A DNA stretch of 64,000 nucleotides from NCBI RefSeq assembly GCF_003634705.1, contig NZ_RBWU01000007.1:62001-126000 (forward strand). Reading direction: 5' to 3'. The notes below the pieces were generated by a model. It searched no databases, was not told the origin of the DNA, and saw only the letters and a list, made by a program, of their open reading frames with translations. The stretch comes from Actinomadura pelletieri DSM 43383 (GTDB lineage: Bacteria; Actinomycetota; Actinomycetes; Streptosporangiales; Streptosporangiaceae). Position 1 is the first letter of the stretch. The number at the start of each line of letters is the position of its first letter. Position numbers and translations under genes: made by a program. Below, piece by piece: positions 18,444 to 27,522 of the stretch.

Positions 18444-18770
18444 TCAGTCGGCCACGACACGGACGGAGCCCGGCACGTACTCGCGCTGGCGGATCACCCG
18501 GTACCAGCCCTTCGGCAGGCTGATCGCGGCGTGCTCCTCGTGGACCAGGCGCCCGCCCGACGGCAGGTGCAGATGGTCCGGCGCGAGCGGGTCGGGGACC
18601 CGCAGCAGCGACCCGGGCGCGGACAACGCGTGCGCGTGGCCGGTCGCCTCGCCGAGCGCGAGGACCATGCGGCCACGGCCGTCCCGCGGTGCCGGAGGCA
18701 GGTCGCGCACGGTCTGCGGAACCTCCGCCTCGGACACGGGCATGATCAGGATGTCTCCCTGTCGGTACAT
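18444..18770 (-). CDS. Small conserved protein, 108 aa, partner of the DUF6745-like gene
   Basis: The protein starts MYRQGDILIMPV and contains ATGHAHAL, then LPSGGRLVHEEHAAI and GWYRVIRQREYVPG. This compact beta-rich form, with a conserved GHAHA motif, recalls small proteins of unknown function found beside DUF6745 genes and in some phages. No membrane segments. It is 10 bases upstream of the frameshifted gene, so both probably form an operon. Function unknown. Confidence 0.75.
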   Translation of the reverse strand: MYRQGDILIMPVSEAEVPQTVRDLPPAPRDGRGRMVLALGEATGHAHALSAPGSLLRVPDPLAPDHLHLPSGGRLVHEEHAAISLPKGWYRVIRQREYVPGSVRVVAD

Positions 18771-18814
18771 GCGGCGAACGTAACGTCCGACACCGACAGA
18801 ACGTCCGCGTCGCG

Positions 18815-20185
18815 CTAGAACCCGCGGGTGCGGCGGGCCGCCGGGCGGGCCCAGCGTCCGGACGCGGTCAGGCCGACGTGCTGGAACGCCCGGACGAGCT
18901 CACCGCCGAGGTTGACGCCGGCGCCGAGCGCGAGGGCCACCGACACCGCGCCGATCAGGCTCAGCACACCCGACTCGGGCGAGCCGGTGTTGAGTTCGAC
19001 CATGCCTCGGTAGAGGGCCGTTCCCGGCAGCAGGGGTCCGATGGCGGGGACGACGTACGGCATGACCGGCTGTCCGTGCCTGCGCGCCAGCCAGTTCGCC
19101 AGGACGCCCACGACGGTGGCGGACACGGCCGCCGCCAGTACCGGTGGAACCTGCCATCCGCGGACGAGGACGTACAGCACCCAGATCAACCCACCGCCCA
19201 GGGCGGCGGCGGTCAGCACGTCCCGTGGCACGGCGAGCGACACCGCGAACGTCAGCGAGATCCCGGCGGCGGCCAGCACGGCGATCGGTTCGAGCGACGC
19301 CGCTGGAGTGGGCAGGTGCCGGACGTCGATCGGCACGCCCAGGGAGACCGCGATGTAGACGACCGCGCCCAGGCCCGACACGATCGCCGCGATCATGAAG
19401 AAGACCTCCAGTACCCGCGCGCCCGCGCTGACCAGGTCACCGGTGATGCCGTCCTGGATGCTGGCGACCAGCGGACGTCCCGGCAGCAGCGCCAGGATCG
19501 CGCCCGTGACGACCGTCGCGGCCTGGCCCGGATTGCCCATTCCCACCACGATCACGGCGGCCCCGGCCCCGATCGCGGCGGCTACGGTCAGCTGGAAGAA
19601 CTCAGCGATGCCCCGGCGCGCCAGCGCGGCGGCGGCGCGGTCGCCGAGCAGGGTGGCGACGAAGGCCGTCCCCGCCACGAGCGGTCCACCGCCGGTCAGC
19701 ACACTGCCGGACGCCGCGATCAGCCCCAGCGACACGACCAGCAACCACGCCGGGTAAGGAGGGCGGGCCATCTTGATCCGCGCGAGCCTCGCATGGGCCT
19801 CGTCGAGTTCCAGCATCCCGATGGACGCCTGCTGGACGAGTTCGTGCAACGCGGTGAGCCGCCAGAACGCCGGTGTACGACGGCGGATGGCCCGCGTCCC
19901 CGTCACCGGGAACCGCCCCTTCCCCGGATGCGCCGAGACGAGCAGGCTCGTCAGCGTGACCTGCACCTCGCAGCGAGGAAGTTCGTAGGCGAGCGCCAGA
20001 CCGAGCATGGCCTCGTTCACCCGCTCGGTCGTCTCACCGCTCGCCAGAAGCAGCTCGCCGACCCGCAGGACGAGGTCGACGGCCCGCGGATCGACCTCTT
20101 CGCCGGGTTCCTCTTCCGGGGGTTCGGGAGGTGTGTGGTCCATCAGGACCTGCCACGTCCGTCGCAAGCGTTCCCCCGCGCCCAT
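18815..20185 (-). CDS. Threonine/serine exporter family protein (ThrE-like)
   Basis: This is a membrane protein of about 456 residues with fused ThrE/DUF1212 halves. A soluble N-terminal region (VDLVLRVGELLLASGETTERVNEAM, then VTLTSLLVSAHPG) precedes about ten transmembrane helices; the first set is the ThrE domain and the second the ThrE_2/DUF3815 domain (PYVVPAIGPLLPGTALYRGM). Corynebacterium ThrE exports threonine and serine; the substrate here is inferred. The ATG at 20185 is preferred, and an ATG at 20143 is possible. It diverges from the recQ gene with a 140-base spacer. Confidence 0.88.
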   Translation of the reverse strand: MGAGERLRRTWQVLMDHTPPEPPEEEPGEEVDPRAVDLVLRVGELLLASGETTERVNEAMLGLALAYELPRCEVQVTLTSLLVSAHPGKGRFPVTGTRAIRRRTPAFWRLTALHELVQQASIGMLELDEAHARLARIKMARPPYPAWLLVVSLGLIAASGSVLTGGGPLVAGTAFVATLLGDRAAAALARRGIAEFFQLTVAAAIGAGAAVIVVGMGNPGQAATVVTGAILALLPGRPLVASIQDGITGDLVSAGARVLEVFFMIAAIVSGLGAVVYIAVSLGVPIDVRHLPTPAASLEPIAVLAAAGISLTFAVSLAVPRDVLTAAALGGGLIWVLYVLVRGWQVPPVLAAAVSATVVGVLANWLARRHGQPVMPYVVPAIGPLLPGTALYRGMVELNTGSPESGVLSLIGAVSVALALGAGVNLGGELVRAFQHVGLTASGRWARPAARRTRGF

Positions 20186-20325
20186 CCCCGCCCGTGTTCC
20201 TTCCCCCGCGGAAACCGATCTTGAGGGGCAGGCTACCCGCGCCGCCGCGTCCGAAAGCTGCGGCCGCTTATCCACAGAACGAGGTTCTGGTGCGGGGTGC
20301 TCCGCGCCGCTGGTACCAAGGACGC

Positions 20326-22419
20326 ATGAGCAATCCCGACGCGCTCCGTGACGAGGCCGGGCGCTGCCTGCGCGCACTCGCGGGCGACCACGCCCGGCTC
20401 CGCGACGACCAGTGGACGGCGATCAGCGCCCTGGTCGTGGAGCGACGCCGGGCGCTGGTCGTCCAGCGCACCGGCTGGGGCAAGTCCGCCGTCTACTTCG
20501 TGGCCACCCGGCTGCTCCGTCAGCGCGGCGCCGGGCCCACCGTGATCGTCTCGCCGCTGCTGGCGCTGATGCGCAACCAGATCGAGGCCGCCGACCGTGC
20601 GGGCATCCACGCCCGCACCGTGAACTCGGCCAACACCGCCGACTGGGACCAGATCTTCGCCGAGGTCGAGGCGGGCGCGGTCGACGTCCTGCTGGTCAGC
20701 CCCGAACGGCTCAACAACCCCGAGTTCCGTGACCTCGTGCTGCCCAAGCTCGCCGCCGGGGCCGGGCTCGTCGTCGTGGACGAGGCGCACTGCATCTCCG
20801 ACTGGGGCCATGACTTCCGTCCCGACTACCGGCGGCTGCGGACCCTGCTGGCCGAGCTGCCGCCCGGCACCCCGGTGCTCGCCACCACGGCGACCGCCAA
20901 CGCCCGTGTCACCCAGGACGTGGCCGAACAGCTCGCCGGTGACGACGCCCTCGTCCTGCGGGGTCCGCTCGAACGCGAGTCCCTCCACCTCGCCGTCGTC
21001 ACGCTGCCCACCGCCGAACAGCGCATCGCGTGGCTGGGCGAGCGGCTCGACGAACTCCCCGGCTCGGGCATCATCTACACCCTCACCGTCGCCGCCGCCC
21101 ACGAGATCGCGGGCTACCTCCGCGACCGTGGTCACGACGTCGCCGCCTACTCCGGCCAGACCGAACAGGCCGAACGGCTCCAGGCCGAACAGGACCTCCA
21201 GGACAACAAGCTCAAGGCCCTCGTCGCCACGAGCGCCCTCGGCATGGGCTTCGACAAACCCGACCTCGGCTTCATCGTCCATGTCGGCGCCCCGCAGTCC
21301 CCGGTCGCCTACTACCAGCAGATCGGACGCGCGGGACGCGGCGTCGACCGCGCCGAGGTGATCCTCCTCCCCGGCCGGGAGGACCGCGACATCTGGGCCT
21401 ACTTCGCCGGTCTCGCGTTCCCACCGGAGCCCGTCGTCCGGCAGACCCTCGACGTGCTGGAGGCGGCCGACCGTCCGCTGTCCACGGGCGCCCTGGAACC
21501 CCACGTCGACCTCACCCGCACCCGCCTCGAAATGATGCTGAAGGTCCTCGACGTGGACGGCGCCGTCCGCCGCGTCAAGGGCGGCTGGACCGCGACCGGC
21601 CGTCCCTGGGCCTACGACCGCGAACGCTACGAACGCGTCACCGCGGAACGCCGCCGCGAACAACAGGCGATGCTCGACTACATAGCGACCTCCGCCTGCC
21701 GGGAGGAGTACCTACGCCGCCAACTGGACGACCCCGCCGCGGCCCCCTGCGGCCGCTGCGACAACTGCACAGGACGCCACCGGCCCGCCGCCGTCACCGA
21801 GAAGGGCGCACTCCAGGCCCGTGACCGCCTGCACCGCCCCGGCGTCGACATCGCGCCCCGCCGCATGTGGCCCGCCGGCGTCAAGGACGACCTCGGCGTC
21901 TCCGGCCGCATCGCCCCCGCGCTCCAGGCCGAGACGGGCCGCGCCCTGGGCCGTCTCACCGACATCGGCTGGGGGAACCGTCTCCGTGACCTGTTCGCCG
22001 CCGACGACACCGACGTCCCGCCGGACATGCTGGACGCCGTGGTGAAGGTCCTCGCCGCCTGGGACTGGCCCGCCCGCCCCACCGGCGTCGTCACCATCGG
22101 CTCCCGCTCCCGCCCCCGCCTGGTCACCACCTTCGGCCGCCGCGTCGCCGACATCGGCCGCCTCCGCTACCTGGGCGAACTGACCCCGATCGGCGACCCC
22201 GCCCCCCGCCGCCACAACAGCGCCCAACGCCTCCGCTCCGTCTGGCACACCCTGACCGTCCCCGACTCTCTGGCCGCGGCCCTCCCCGACACCCCCGGTC
22301 CCCTCCTCCTGATCGACGACCGCGTGGAAACCGGCTGGACCATGACCGTCGCCACCCGCCTCCTCAAACAATCCGGCGCCCAATCCATCCTCCCCCTAAC
22401 CCTCGCCACCCCCACCTGA
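20326..22419 (+). CDS. RecQ-family DNA helicase with C-terminal phosphoribosyltransferase-like segment
   Basis: This is a 697-residue superfamily 2 helicase. Walker A is RTGWGKSA (Lys53), the DEAH box lies at residues 152-155, and motif VI appears as QQIGRAGRG. Zinc-binding cysteines follow in SACREEY and CGRCDNC. There is no HRDC domain; instead the last roughly 200 residues end with LLLIDDRVETGWTMT, the PRPP-binding loop signature of phosphoribosyltransferases, as in ComF-like proteins. A close AAGGA site precedes the ATG. It probably unwinds DNA repair intermediates; what the C-terminal segment does is unknown. Confidence 0.9.
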   Translation: MSNPDALRDEAGRCLRALAGDHARLRDDQWTAISALVVERRRALVVQRTGWGKSAVYFVATRLLRQRGAGPTVIVSPLLALMRNQIEAADRAGIHARTVNSANTADWDQIFAEVEAGAVDVLLVSPERLNNPEFRDLVLPKLAAGAGLVVVDEAHCISDWGHDFRPDYRRLRTLLAELPPGTPVLATTATANARVTQDVAEQLAGDDALVLRGPLERESLHLAVVTLPTAEQRIAWLGERLDELPGSGIIYTLTVAAAHEIAGYLRDRGHDVAAYSGQTEQAERLQAEQDLQDNKLKALVATSALGMGFDKPDLGFIVHVGAPQSPVAYYQQIGRAGRGVDRAEVILLPGREDRDIWAYFAGLAFPPEPVVRQTLDVLEAADRPLSTGALEPHVDLTRTRLEMMLKVLDVDGAVRRVKGGWTATGRPWAYDRERYERVTAERRREQQAMLDYIATSACREEYLRRQLDDPAAAPCGRCDNCTGRHRPAAVTEKGALQARDRLHRPGVDIAPRRMWPAGVKDDLGVSGRIAPALQAETGRALGRLTDIGWGNRLRDLFAADDTDVPPDMLDAVVKVLAAWDWPARPTGVVTIGSRSRPRLVTTFGRRVADIGRLRYLGELTPIGDPAPRRHNSAQRLRSVWHTLTVPDSLAAALPDTPGPLLLIDDRVETGWTMTVATRLLKQSGAQSILPLTLATPT

Positions 22420-22470
22420 CCCACCGGCCCCACCCACACTCCCCAGGCCCGCCTGCCCCGACAAACCTGC

Positions 22471-22640
22471 CTAGACCTCCATTACCAGAGCCACCCACCC
22501 AGGCCTGTACCGCCGGGCCTGCCCTATCCAAGCCGCTTCGCACGGGTTGCCCGTTAGGCCTGCCCCGCCGAGCCGTTCCGCTCGGCCCTCCATCACCCTG
22601 AGCCACCTACCTGCCCTGCCTCTACGAAGCCGGTCGCGGC
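22471..22640. repeat. Decayed repeats after recQ
   Basis: CCTCCATTACCAGAGCCACC near 22477 recurs as CCTCCATCACCCTGAGCCACC near 22587, about 110 bases apart. Inside, GGCCTGCCCTATCCAAGCCG near 22519 recurs as GGCCTGCCCCGCCGAGCCG near 22557. No gene is supported between 22420 and 23233. Confidence 0.5.
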
Positions 22641-22765
22641 TGGGCTTGCCCGCCTGGGCCTCACCTCGGCTGACCCCCTAACCTGCCTCACCGGCCCGAC
22701 CCGCCTCGGTCTGTCTTGTCTTGGGTGTCTCCGGTGGGACCGGCCTTGGGGTGCGGTGGGCGGAA

Positions 22766-23035
22766 CCGGGGCGGTGCCTCCTCGCCCCGCGCGGGGAGGC
22801 ACCGCCCCGGGGTGGGTGGGCCGCCCGCGCGCCCCCGTGGGCGCGGGCGGGTCGCCGGTTCCGTCGCGCGTGCCCGTGTGGGCGGCGGGACGATCGAAGC
22901 CGGCCCGTGCGCGCGGCCCCGCGCACGGGCCGGGTTCCGGCCCCGGCGCCGCGGCGGAGAAGAGCCGCGGCGAACGGGAGTTCGGGTGTCCGAGCGGCGG
23001 CCCCGGCGGCCGGCACCGCCGGGGCGCGCCCGGGA
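22766..23035. terminator. Cluster of strong GC hairpins
   Basis: Perfect inverted repeats lie close together: a 16-bp stem at 22766-22781/22795-22810, an imperfect stem near 22821-22852, a 13-bp stem at 22901-22913/22920-22932, and a 9-bp stem (CCCCGGCGG / CCGCCGGGG) near 23000-23025. They separate recQ from the next gene, so transcription termination is the simplest role; several in a row is unusual. Confidence 0.6.
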
Positions 23036-23233
23036 GCGCCGCCGTCCTGTTGGGACGGATGACGGCGGCGAGCGAATGGCCCGGGAGAAAGTGTTCTAGA
23101 GGTTAGAAAACTCTGTCCAGCTGTTTGGTCGAACATCTTGAGATAAGTTCAGCGGGAAATGTCATCACTTCCCGTCAAAGTGACCGTTCGGCCATTTCGG
23201 CGGGCTCCGGAGCAGGTAGTAGGGTCCCCTTCC

Positions 23234-24259
23234 GTGTCATCGAACCTCGACGCACTCCTCGACTGCCCGTCCGGGCTGTTGGACATGACGTTCGACCAGC
23301 TGCGCACTCTGCTGGTCGTGCACGAGACGGGGTCCGCGCTGCGCGCCGCCCGGGTCATGGGGCGCGAGCAGTCGAGCGTCCAGAAGCAGCTCGACACCCT
23401 GAACCGCAACAGCCAGACGCTGTGCGGCGAGGTGCTGACCGTCCGGCAGGGGCGTGGCAAGGACTACCTGTTCACGCCGACCGGCGAGACGACGGTCGAG
23501 CTGGCGCGGACGACGTTCGAGAAATGGCTGGAGTCGATCCACTGGAGCCGGCGCCGTCTCGGCAGGATGCTCACCGTCGGCACCACCGAGTTCACGTTGC
23601 CGATCGTGTCGCGGGCGTGGAACCGCGTGTCGGAGGAGTTCCGGCAACGCGAGGTGGAGTTCAAGGTCGCCCACGTCCGGACCAAGGATCTGTGGTCGCG
23701 GCTGGAGACCCGGCAGGTCGATCTGATCTGCGGCAGCATCGTCAGCACGCCCGAGGGTGACCTGCGGCTGAAGGAGTACGAGGTCATCGAGTACGCCCGG
23801 GGGCAGGCGCTGTTGCTCACCAACCTGCCGGAGGCGGAATTGCCGAGCACGCCGGTCGAGACCAGCCGTCTCGGCGGGGTGCCGCTGGTGGTGCCGCCCG
23901 CCGGGCTGGTGGCCGACCTTCTCGCCACCTGGTACGGGCCTAACTTCCGGGAACGGCTCACGGTGGTCGCCGACATCGACGACGTGCACTACGGGCTGTC
24001 GCTGCTGCGCTCCGGGTTCGTCCGCGGCTGCATGATCGTCACCGGGTCGATCGGCCGGGGGATGGCCGCACAGGATGAACCGGACGCCGTTCCGCTCCGC
24101 ACGATCTCCCTGCACGACGATCTGGAGCCCAGGGCCGAGCTCATGACCGGCGCCTTCGTCCGGCGGGCCGACCTCGAACGCTATGACGCGGCGCACCCCC
24201 TGAACCGGCTGTGGGACGCGGTGAGGGAGGACGTTCGCACCTATACGCCGCTCGCCTGA
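23234..24259 (+). CDS. LysR-like transcriptional regulator
   Basis: This protein of about 341 residues starts at a GTG. The helix-turn-helix comes after an extra 18 residues: MTFDQLRTLLVVHETGSAL and REQSSVQKQLDTLNRN match a LysR DNA-binding domain, and a substrate-binding-like domain follows (LTVGTTEFTLPIVSRAW, VDLICGSIV). The second recognition helix, with VQKQL, is unlike textbook LysR. I recall close relatives in Streptosporangiales labelled LysR family. It stands alone, with hairpins before it and a phosphatase gene 103 bases after, so no target gene is obvious. Confidence 0.75.
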   Translation: MSSNLDALLDCPSGLLDMTFDQLRTLLVVHETGSALRAARVMGREQSSVQKQLDTLNRNSQTLCGEVLTVRQGRGKDYLFTPTGETTVELARTTFEKWLESIHWSRRRLGRMLTVGTTEFTLPIVSRAWNRVSEEFRQREVEFKVAHVRTKDLWSRLETRQVDLICGSIVSTPEGDLRLKEYEVIEYARGQALLLTNLPEAELPSTPVETSRLGGVPLVVPPAGLVADLLATWYGPNFRERLTVVADIDDVHYGLSLLRSGFVRGCMIVTGSIGRGMAAQDEPDAVPLRTISLHDDLEPRAELMTGAFVRRADLERYDAAHPLNRLWDAVREDVRTYTPLA

Positions 24260-24327
24260 GCCGGTTTCGTTGAAGCGGTTCGACCTGCGACTGTACGATT
24301 GTCAGCGGTCTCAAGTGCGCCAACCGG

Positions 24328-24356
24328 TGCTAACCGGCACACATGGCGCATAGAGT
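24328..24356 (+). promoter_or_regulatory. Possible promoter giving a leaderless phosphatase mRNA
   Basis: TAGAGT at 24351-24356 lies six bases before the GTG start of the phosphatase gene, the distance expected from a -10 element to the first transcribed base. The -35 region is weak, with an imperfect AACCGGTGC / AACCGGCAC direct repeat at its place. Confidence 0.35.
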
Positions 24357-24362
24357 CGTTAA

Positions 24363-25580
24363 GTGAGCAAAGCACCCGGCGCCCTGACGGACGTCCTTCA
24401 AAGGCTCGAGAACATCCGGGCGATCACCGACGAATCGTTCGCGGACATGGACGTCGACAAGTTTCTCGACACCCTGCTGGAACGCGTCCAGCAGGTGCTG
24501 GACGTGGACACCGCCGTTGTGCTGCTGCTCGACCGCCAGGCACGGTACCTCGTGGCCGCCTCGGCAAGGGGCATCGAGGAAGAGGTCAGCCAGGCCGTCC
24601 ACGTTCCAGTGGGAGAAGGGTTCGCCGGGCGCATCGCCGCTGATAGGCGAGCGGTCGCCATCACCCGCATCACTGGCGAAGACGTGTACAGCCCCCTCCT
24701 GATCCAGCGGGGCCTGCGTTCTCTGCTCGGTGTCCCGCTTCTCGCCAGCGGCACGCTCGTGGGCGTCATGCACGTCGGAACGGTCCGTGAACGTCGGTTC
24801 ACCGCGGAGGAGGTCGAGTTCCTGCAACTCGCGGCCGGGCAGGCCGCGCTGGCCGTCCAGTTCCTGCTCGGCCGGGCGGAACGCGCCGGGGCCCGGGAAC
24901 TGCAACGGAGCCTGGTGCCGTCCGTGCCGTCGAGCGTGCCGGGCATCGAGGTTTCCGCCCGGTACCGTCCCGGCAAGGCCGACGTCGGCGGCGACTGGTA
25001 CGACGTGTTCTCGCTTCCTTCCGGGGAGACGGGCGTCGTCATGGGCGATGTCGTCGGGCACGGGCTTTCGGCCGCCGTCGTGATGGGACGGATGCGCAGC
25101 GTCCTACGAGCCTATTCGTTGGACAGCGATGATCCCGCCGAGGTGCTGGGCAAGCTCGACCGCAAGTTCCGGCATTTCGAGCCCGAGGTGACGGCGACCG
25201 CGCTGTACGCGGTGTGCGAGTCCACGCCGGACCGGGTCCGGCTGTCCTCGGCGGGGCATCTGCCGCCGATTCTGGCGTTGCCGGGACAGTCGGCGCAGAC
25301 GGTCGACATGAAGTCCGACGTGCTGATCGGCCTCGGCGAGGACGTCGCCCGCCACACCGCCGTCATCGAGTTCCCGCCGGGCGCCGTGCTGTGCTTCTAC
25401 ACCGACGGTCTGGTGGAGCGGCGGGACAGCGAGATCGACAGTGGGATCTCCCGGTTGTGCGACACCGTGTACGCCGGGCCGCCCGAGGCGGTCGGGGCCG
25501 CGGTCATGAGCGCGCTCGTCGGCCGCCTGTCGGCCGAGGACGACGTCGCGCTGCTGGTGCTGCGCCGGTCGCTCTCCTGA
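24363..25580 (+). CDS. GAF domain / PP2C-type (SpoIIE) serine phosphatase
   Basis: This is a 405-residue signalling phosphatase. Residues about 15-170 form a GAF sensor domain (VLLLDRQARYLVAASARG, GLRSLLGVPLLA). Residues about 180-402 form a SpoIIE/RsbU-type PP2C domain with metal-binding Asp in ADVGGDWYDVF and GDVVGHG and a late EDDVALLVLR. In actinobacteria such enzymes dephosphorylate anti-anti-sigma factors and so steer alternative sigma factors; the partner is not encoded nearby. The start is GTG without a ribosome binding site, consistent with a leaderless transcript. Confidence 0.9.
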   Translation: MSKAPGALTDVLQRLENIRAITDESFADMDVDKFLDTLLERVQQVLDVDTAVVLLLDRQARYLVAASARGIEEEVSQAVHVPVGEGFAGRIAADRRAVAITRITGEDVYSPLLIQRGLRSLLGVPLLASGTLVGVMHVGTVRERRFTAEEVEFLQLAAGQAALAVQFLLGRAERAGARELQRSLVPSVPSSVPGIEVSARYRPGKADVGGDWYDVFSLPSGETGVVMGDVVGHGLSAAVVMGRMRSVLRAYSLDSDDPAEVLGKLDRKFRHFEPEVTATALYAVCESTPDRVRLSSAGHLPPILALPGQSAQTVDMKSDVLIGLGEDVARHTAVIEFPPGAVLCFYTDGLVERRDSEIDSGISRLCDTVYAGPPEAVGAAVMSALVGRLSAEDDVALLVLRRSLS

Positions 25581-25689
25581 ACCCGCCCGCCCGGACGGGC
25601 ACCTGCCGCAGGTCGGTGTAGTGCTGTGGGTGGAGCCGGTCAGATCGGGGGCGGTTCTTCGGACCAGTTCGCTGATGGGACGGCCAGGC

Positions 25690-26300
25690 CCTGGAGGTGG
25701 GGGAGGACGCGGCCGACCTGGCGAAGTTCGGCGCGTCGGAGCGGTTCGCGGATCGTCTTGGGGGCGCGGCGTCCAGGCACGCGTTCACCCCGAACAACAC
25801 GGTGAACGCCACGAACGCCGCCGTCGTCGCCCCCGGCGTTGAAACCGATCACCGGCGGGGACGCTACGACCGCGAGATACCAGCCGTGGTGGGCGGTGAT
25901 TTGGTGGTCGAGGTCTAGGCGGGTGTGCGGCGGGTCGTCGCGGACGGGGCGTCCAGGCATGCGTTCACCTTGAACAATGCGGTGAACGCCACGAACGCCG
26001 TCGCCCCCCGGTGTTGAAGCCGATCACCGGCGGGGACGCTACGACCGCGAGATACCAGCCATGTTGGGCGGTGATTTGGTGGTCGACCCTTTAGGCGGGT
26101 GTGCGGCGGGTCGTCGCGGACGGGGCGTTCAGGCATGCGTTCACCTTGAACAATGCTGTGAACGCCACGAACGCCGTCGCCCCCGGGTGTTGAAACCGAT
26201 CATCGGCGGGGATGCGATGGCCGTGAGGTACCAGCCGTGGTGGGCGGTGATTTGGTGGTCGACCCTTTAGGCGGGTGTGCGGCGGGTCGTCGCGGACGTC
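25690..26300. repeat. 176-180-bp tandem repeat array, three to four copies
   Basis: GTGTGCGGCGGGTCGTCGCGGA starts at 25923, 26099 and 26275, exactly 176 bases apart, and GCGTTCACC starts at 25781, 25961 and 26137. The units are about 90 percent alike by eye; the first is more diverged and the last is cut off after about 25 bases. There are no unique spacers and no inverted ends. The sequence between the phosphatase and kinase genes (25581-26430) holds no gene that I can support; fragments on the minus strand after 26300 look like remains of a membrane protein. Confidence 0.85.
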
Positions 26301-26430
26301 GCCGAGCCGGAGCGCGAACAGGCCGCAGATCAGCAGGGCGAGCGTGCCGGGGATCGCGGCGGCGTGTCCTGTTCGGCCAGGAGGCGCGCTGGAGCCGGAC
26401 CGGCATCCTGGGCGCCGTTGACGGGCGGTG

Positions 26431-27354
26431 TTACTTGATCTGGTTGTCGACGACGTCGAGGGTGGGTCGGGCGCCCAGGTGCTGCATGGCTCGGGCGGCC
26501 AGGCGGCAGCCCGCGGTGAGGGCGTCGGCCGGCTGCTTTCCGTCCAGCCAGGGCGGGAGGAAGCCCGCGACGAACGCGTCACCCGCGCCGGTGCCGTCGA
26601 CGATCTTCTCGACGGGTTCGGCGGCGACGGTGACGGGCTCGGGACGGCCGTTGGTGTACCAGAGGGCGCCGTCCGCGCCGCTCTTGATGACGACCTGCGG
26701 GTACCAGGCGGTGAGGACCTTCGCGGCCTGCTCGGGGGTGTCGCGGCCGGTGAGGATCTCGGCCTCCTTGGCGTTGACCACGAGAAGGCGGGCGCCCTGC
26801 GTCCACTCGAGGAAGGGCTCGGCGCCCATCCGCTTCAGCGGCGAGGACGAGCCGCCGTCCACCGACACCGACATCTGCGCCTTGCGGGCGAGGTCGAGGG
26901 TGTGGATGGCCGCCTTGCGGGAGCCCTCGTTGATCAGCGCGTAGCCGGACAGGTGCAGGTGCGTCCCGTGCGAGAACAGGTCCTTACAGCGTTCGATGTC
27001 CTCCGGCAGGAGCGCCGCGTTGGCGCCGGGGTCGGAGAGCATCGTCCGGTCGCCCTTGTGGGTGACCATCACCACGCAGGTGCCGGTGGGACGCTCCTGG
27101 TCCATGACGAGGCGGGCGTCGACGCCGTACCCCATCAGCTCCATGTCCCGGTTGCGGCCCGCGATGTCGGAACCACGTCGGCCGACGAAGGCGACGTCGA
27201 CCCCTTCCACGGCGAGCCAGGCGGCCACGTTGGCGCCCGAGCCGCCCCCGTGGATCGTCACGGCGGCGGGCGTGTCGCTTCCCTTGGCGAGAGGAAAGGC
27301 GGCACGCGCCACGGTGTCTGTCATGAGATCGCCGACCACGACCACGCGCGTCAT
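26431..27354 (-). CDS. PfkB-family carbohydrate (ribokinase-like) kinase
   Basis: This is a 307-residue sugar or nucleoside kinase. GGGSGANVAAWLAVEG near residue 37 is PfkB signature 1, and DGTGAGDAFVAGFL near residue 250 is signature 2 with the catalytic Asp and the anion hole. A clear GAGGTG site precedes the ATG. It is divergently transcribed from the GNAT/acyl-CoA synthetase gene with a 168-base spacer. The sequence does not distinguish ribose, fructose or nucleoside as substrate. Confidence 0.88.
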   Translation of the reverse strand: MTRVVVVGDLMTDTVARAAFPLAKGSDTPAAVTIHGGGSGANVAAWLAVEGVDVAFVGRRGSDIAGRNRDMELMGYGVDARLVMDQERPTGTCVVMVTHKGDRTMLSDPGANAALLPEDIERCKDLFSHGTHLHLSGYALINEGSRKAAIHTLDLARKAQMSVSVDGGSSSPLKRMGAEPFLEWTQGARLLVVNAKEAEILTGRDTPEQAAKVLTAWYPQVVIKSGADGALWYTNGRPEPVTVAAEPVEKIVDGTGAGDAFVAGFLPPWLDGKQPADALTAGCRLAARAMQHLGARPTLDVVDNQIK

Positions 27355-27522
27355 GGAGTCATCACCTCGATCAACACGGCCCGCGCGAGCGGCAATTCTG
27401 GGCGTGTGCTCGACCGTAACAGCTCCGGAGCCCCGATTAGGTCTCGAACGCGCAGCGATCCCCGAGGAAGCCCGGATTTTCCTCGCGCGGGGGCGGAGCG
27501 TCCGTGCCTTACTCTCGGGTAC

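Noticed and set aside
25690..26300. Repeat array considered as a CRISPR locus
   Set aside because: Units are 176-180 bases, contiguous, without unique spacers, and there are no cas genes nearby.
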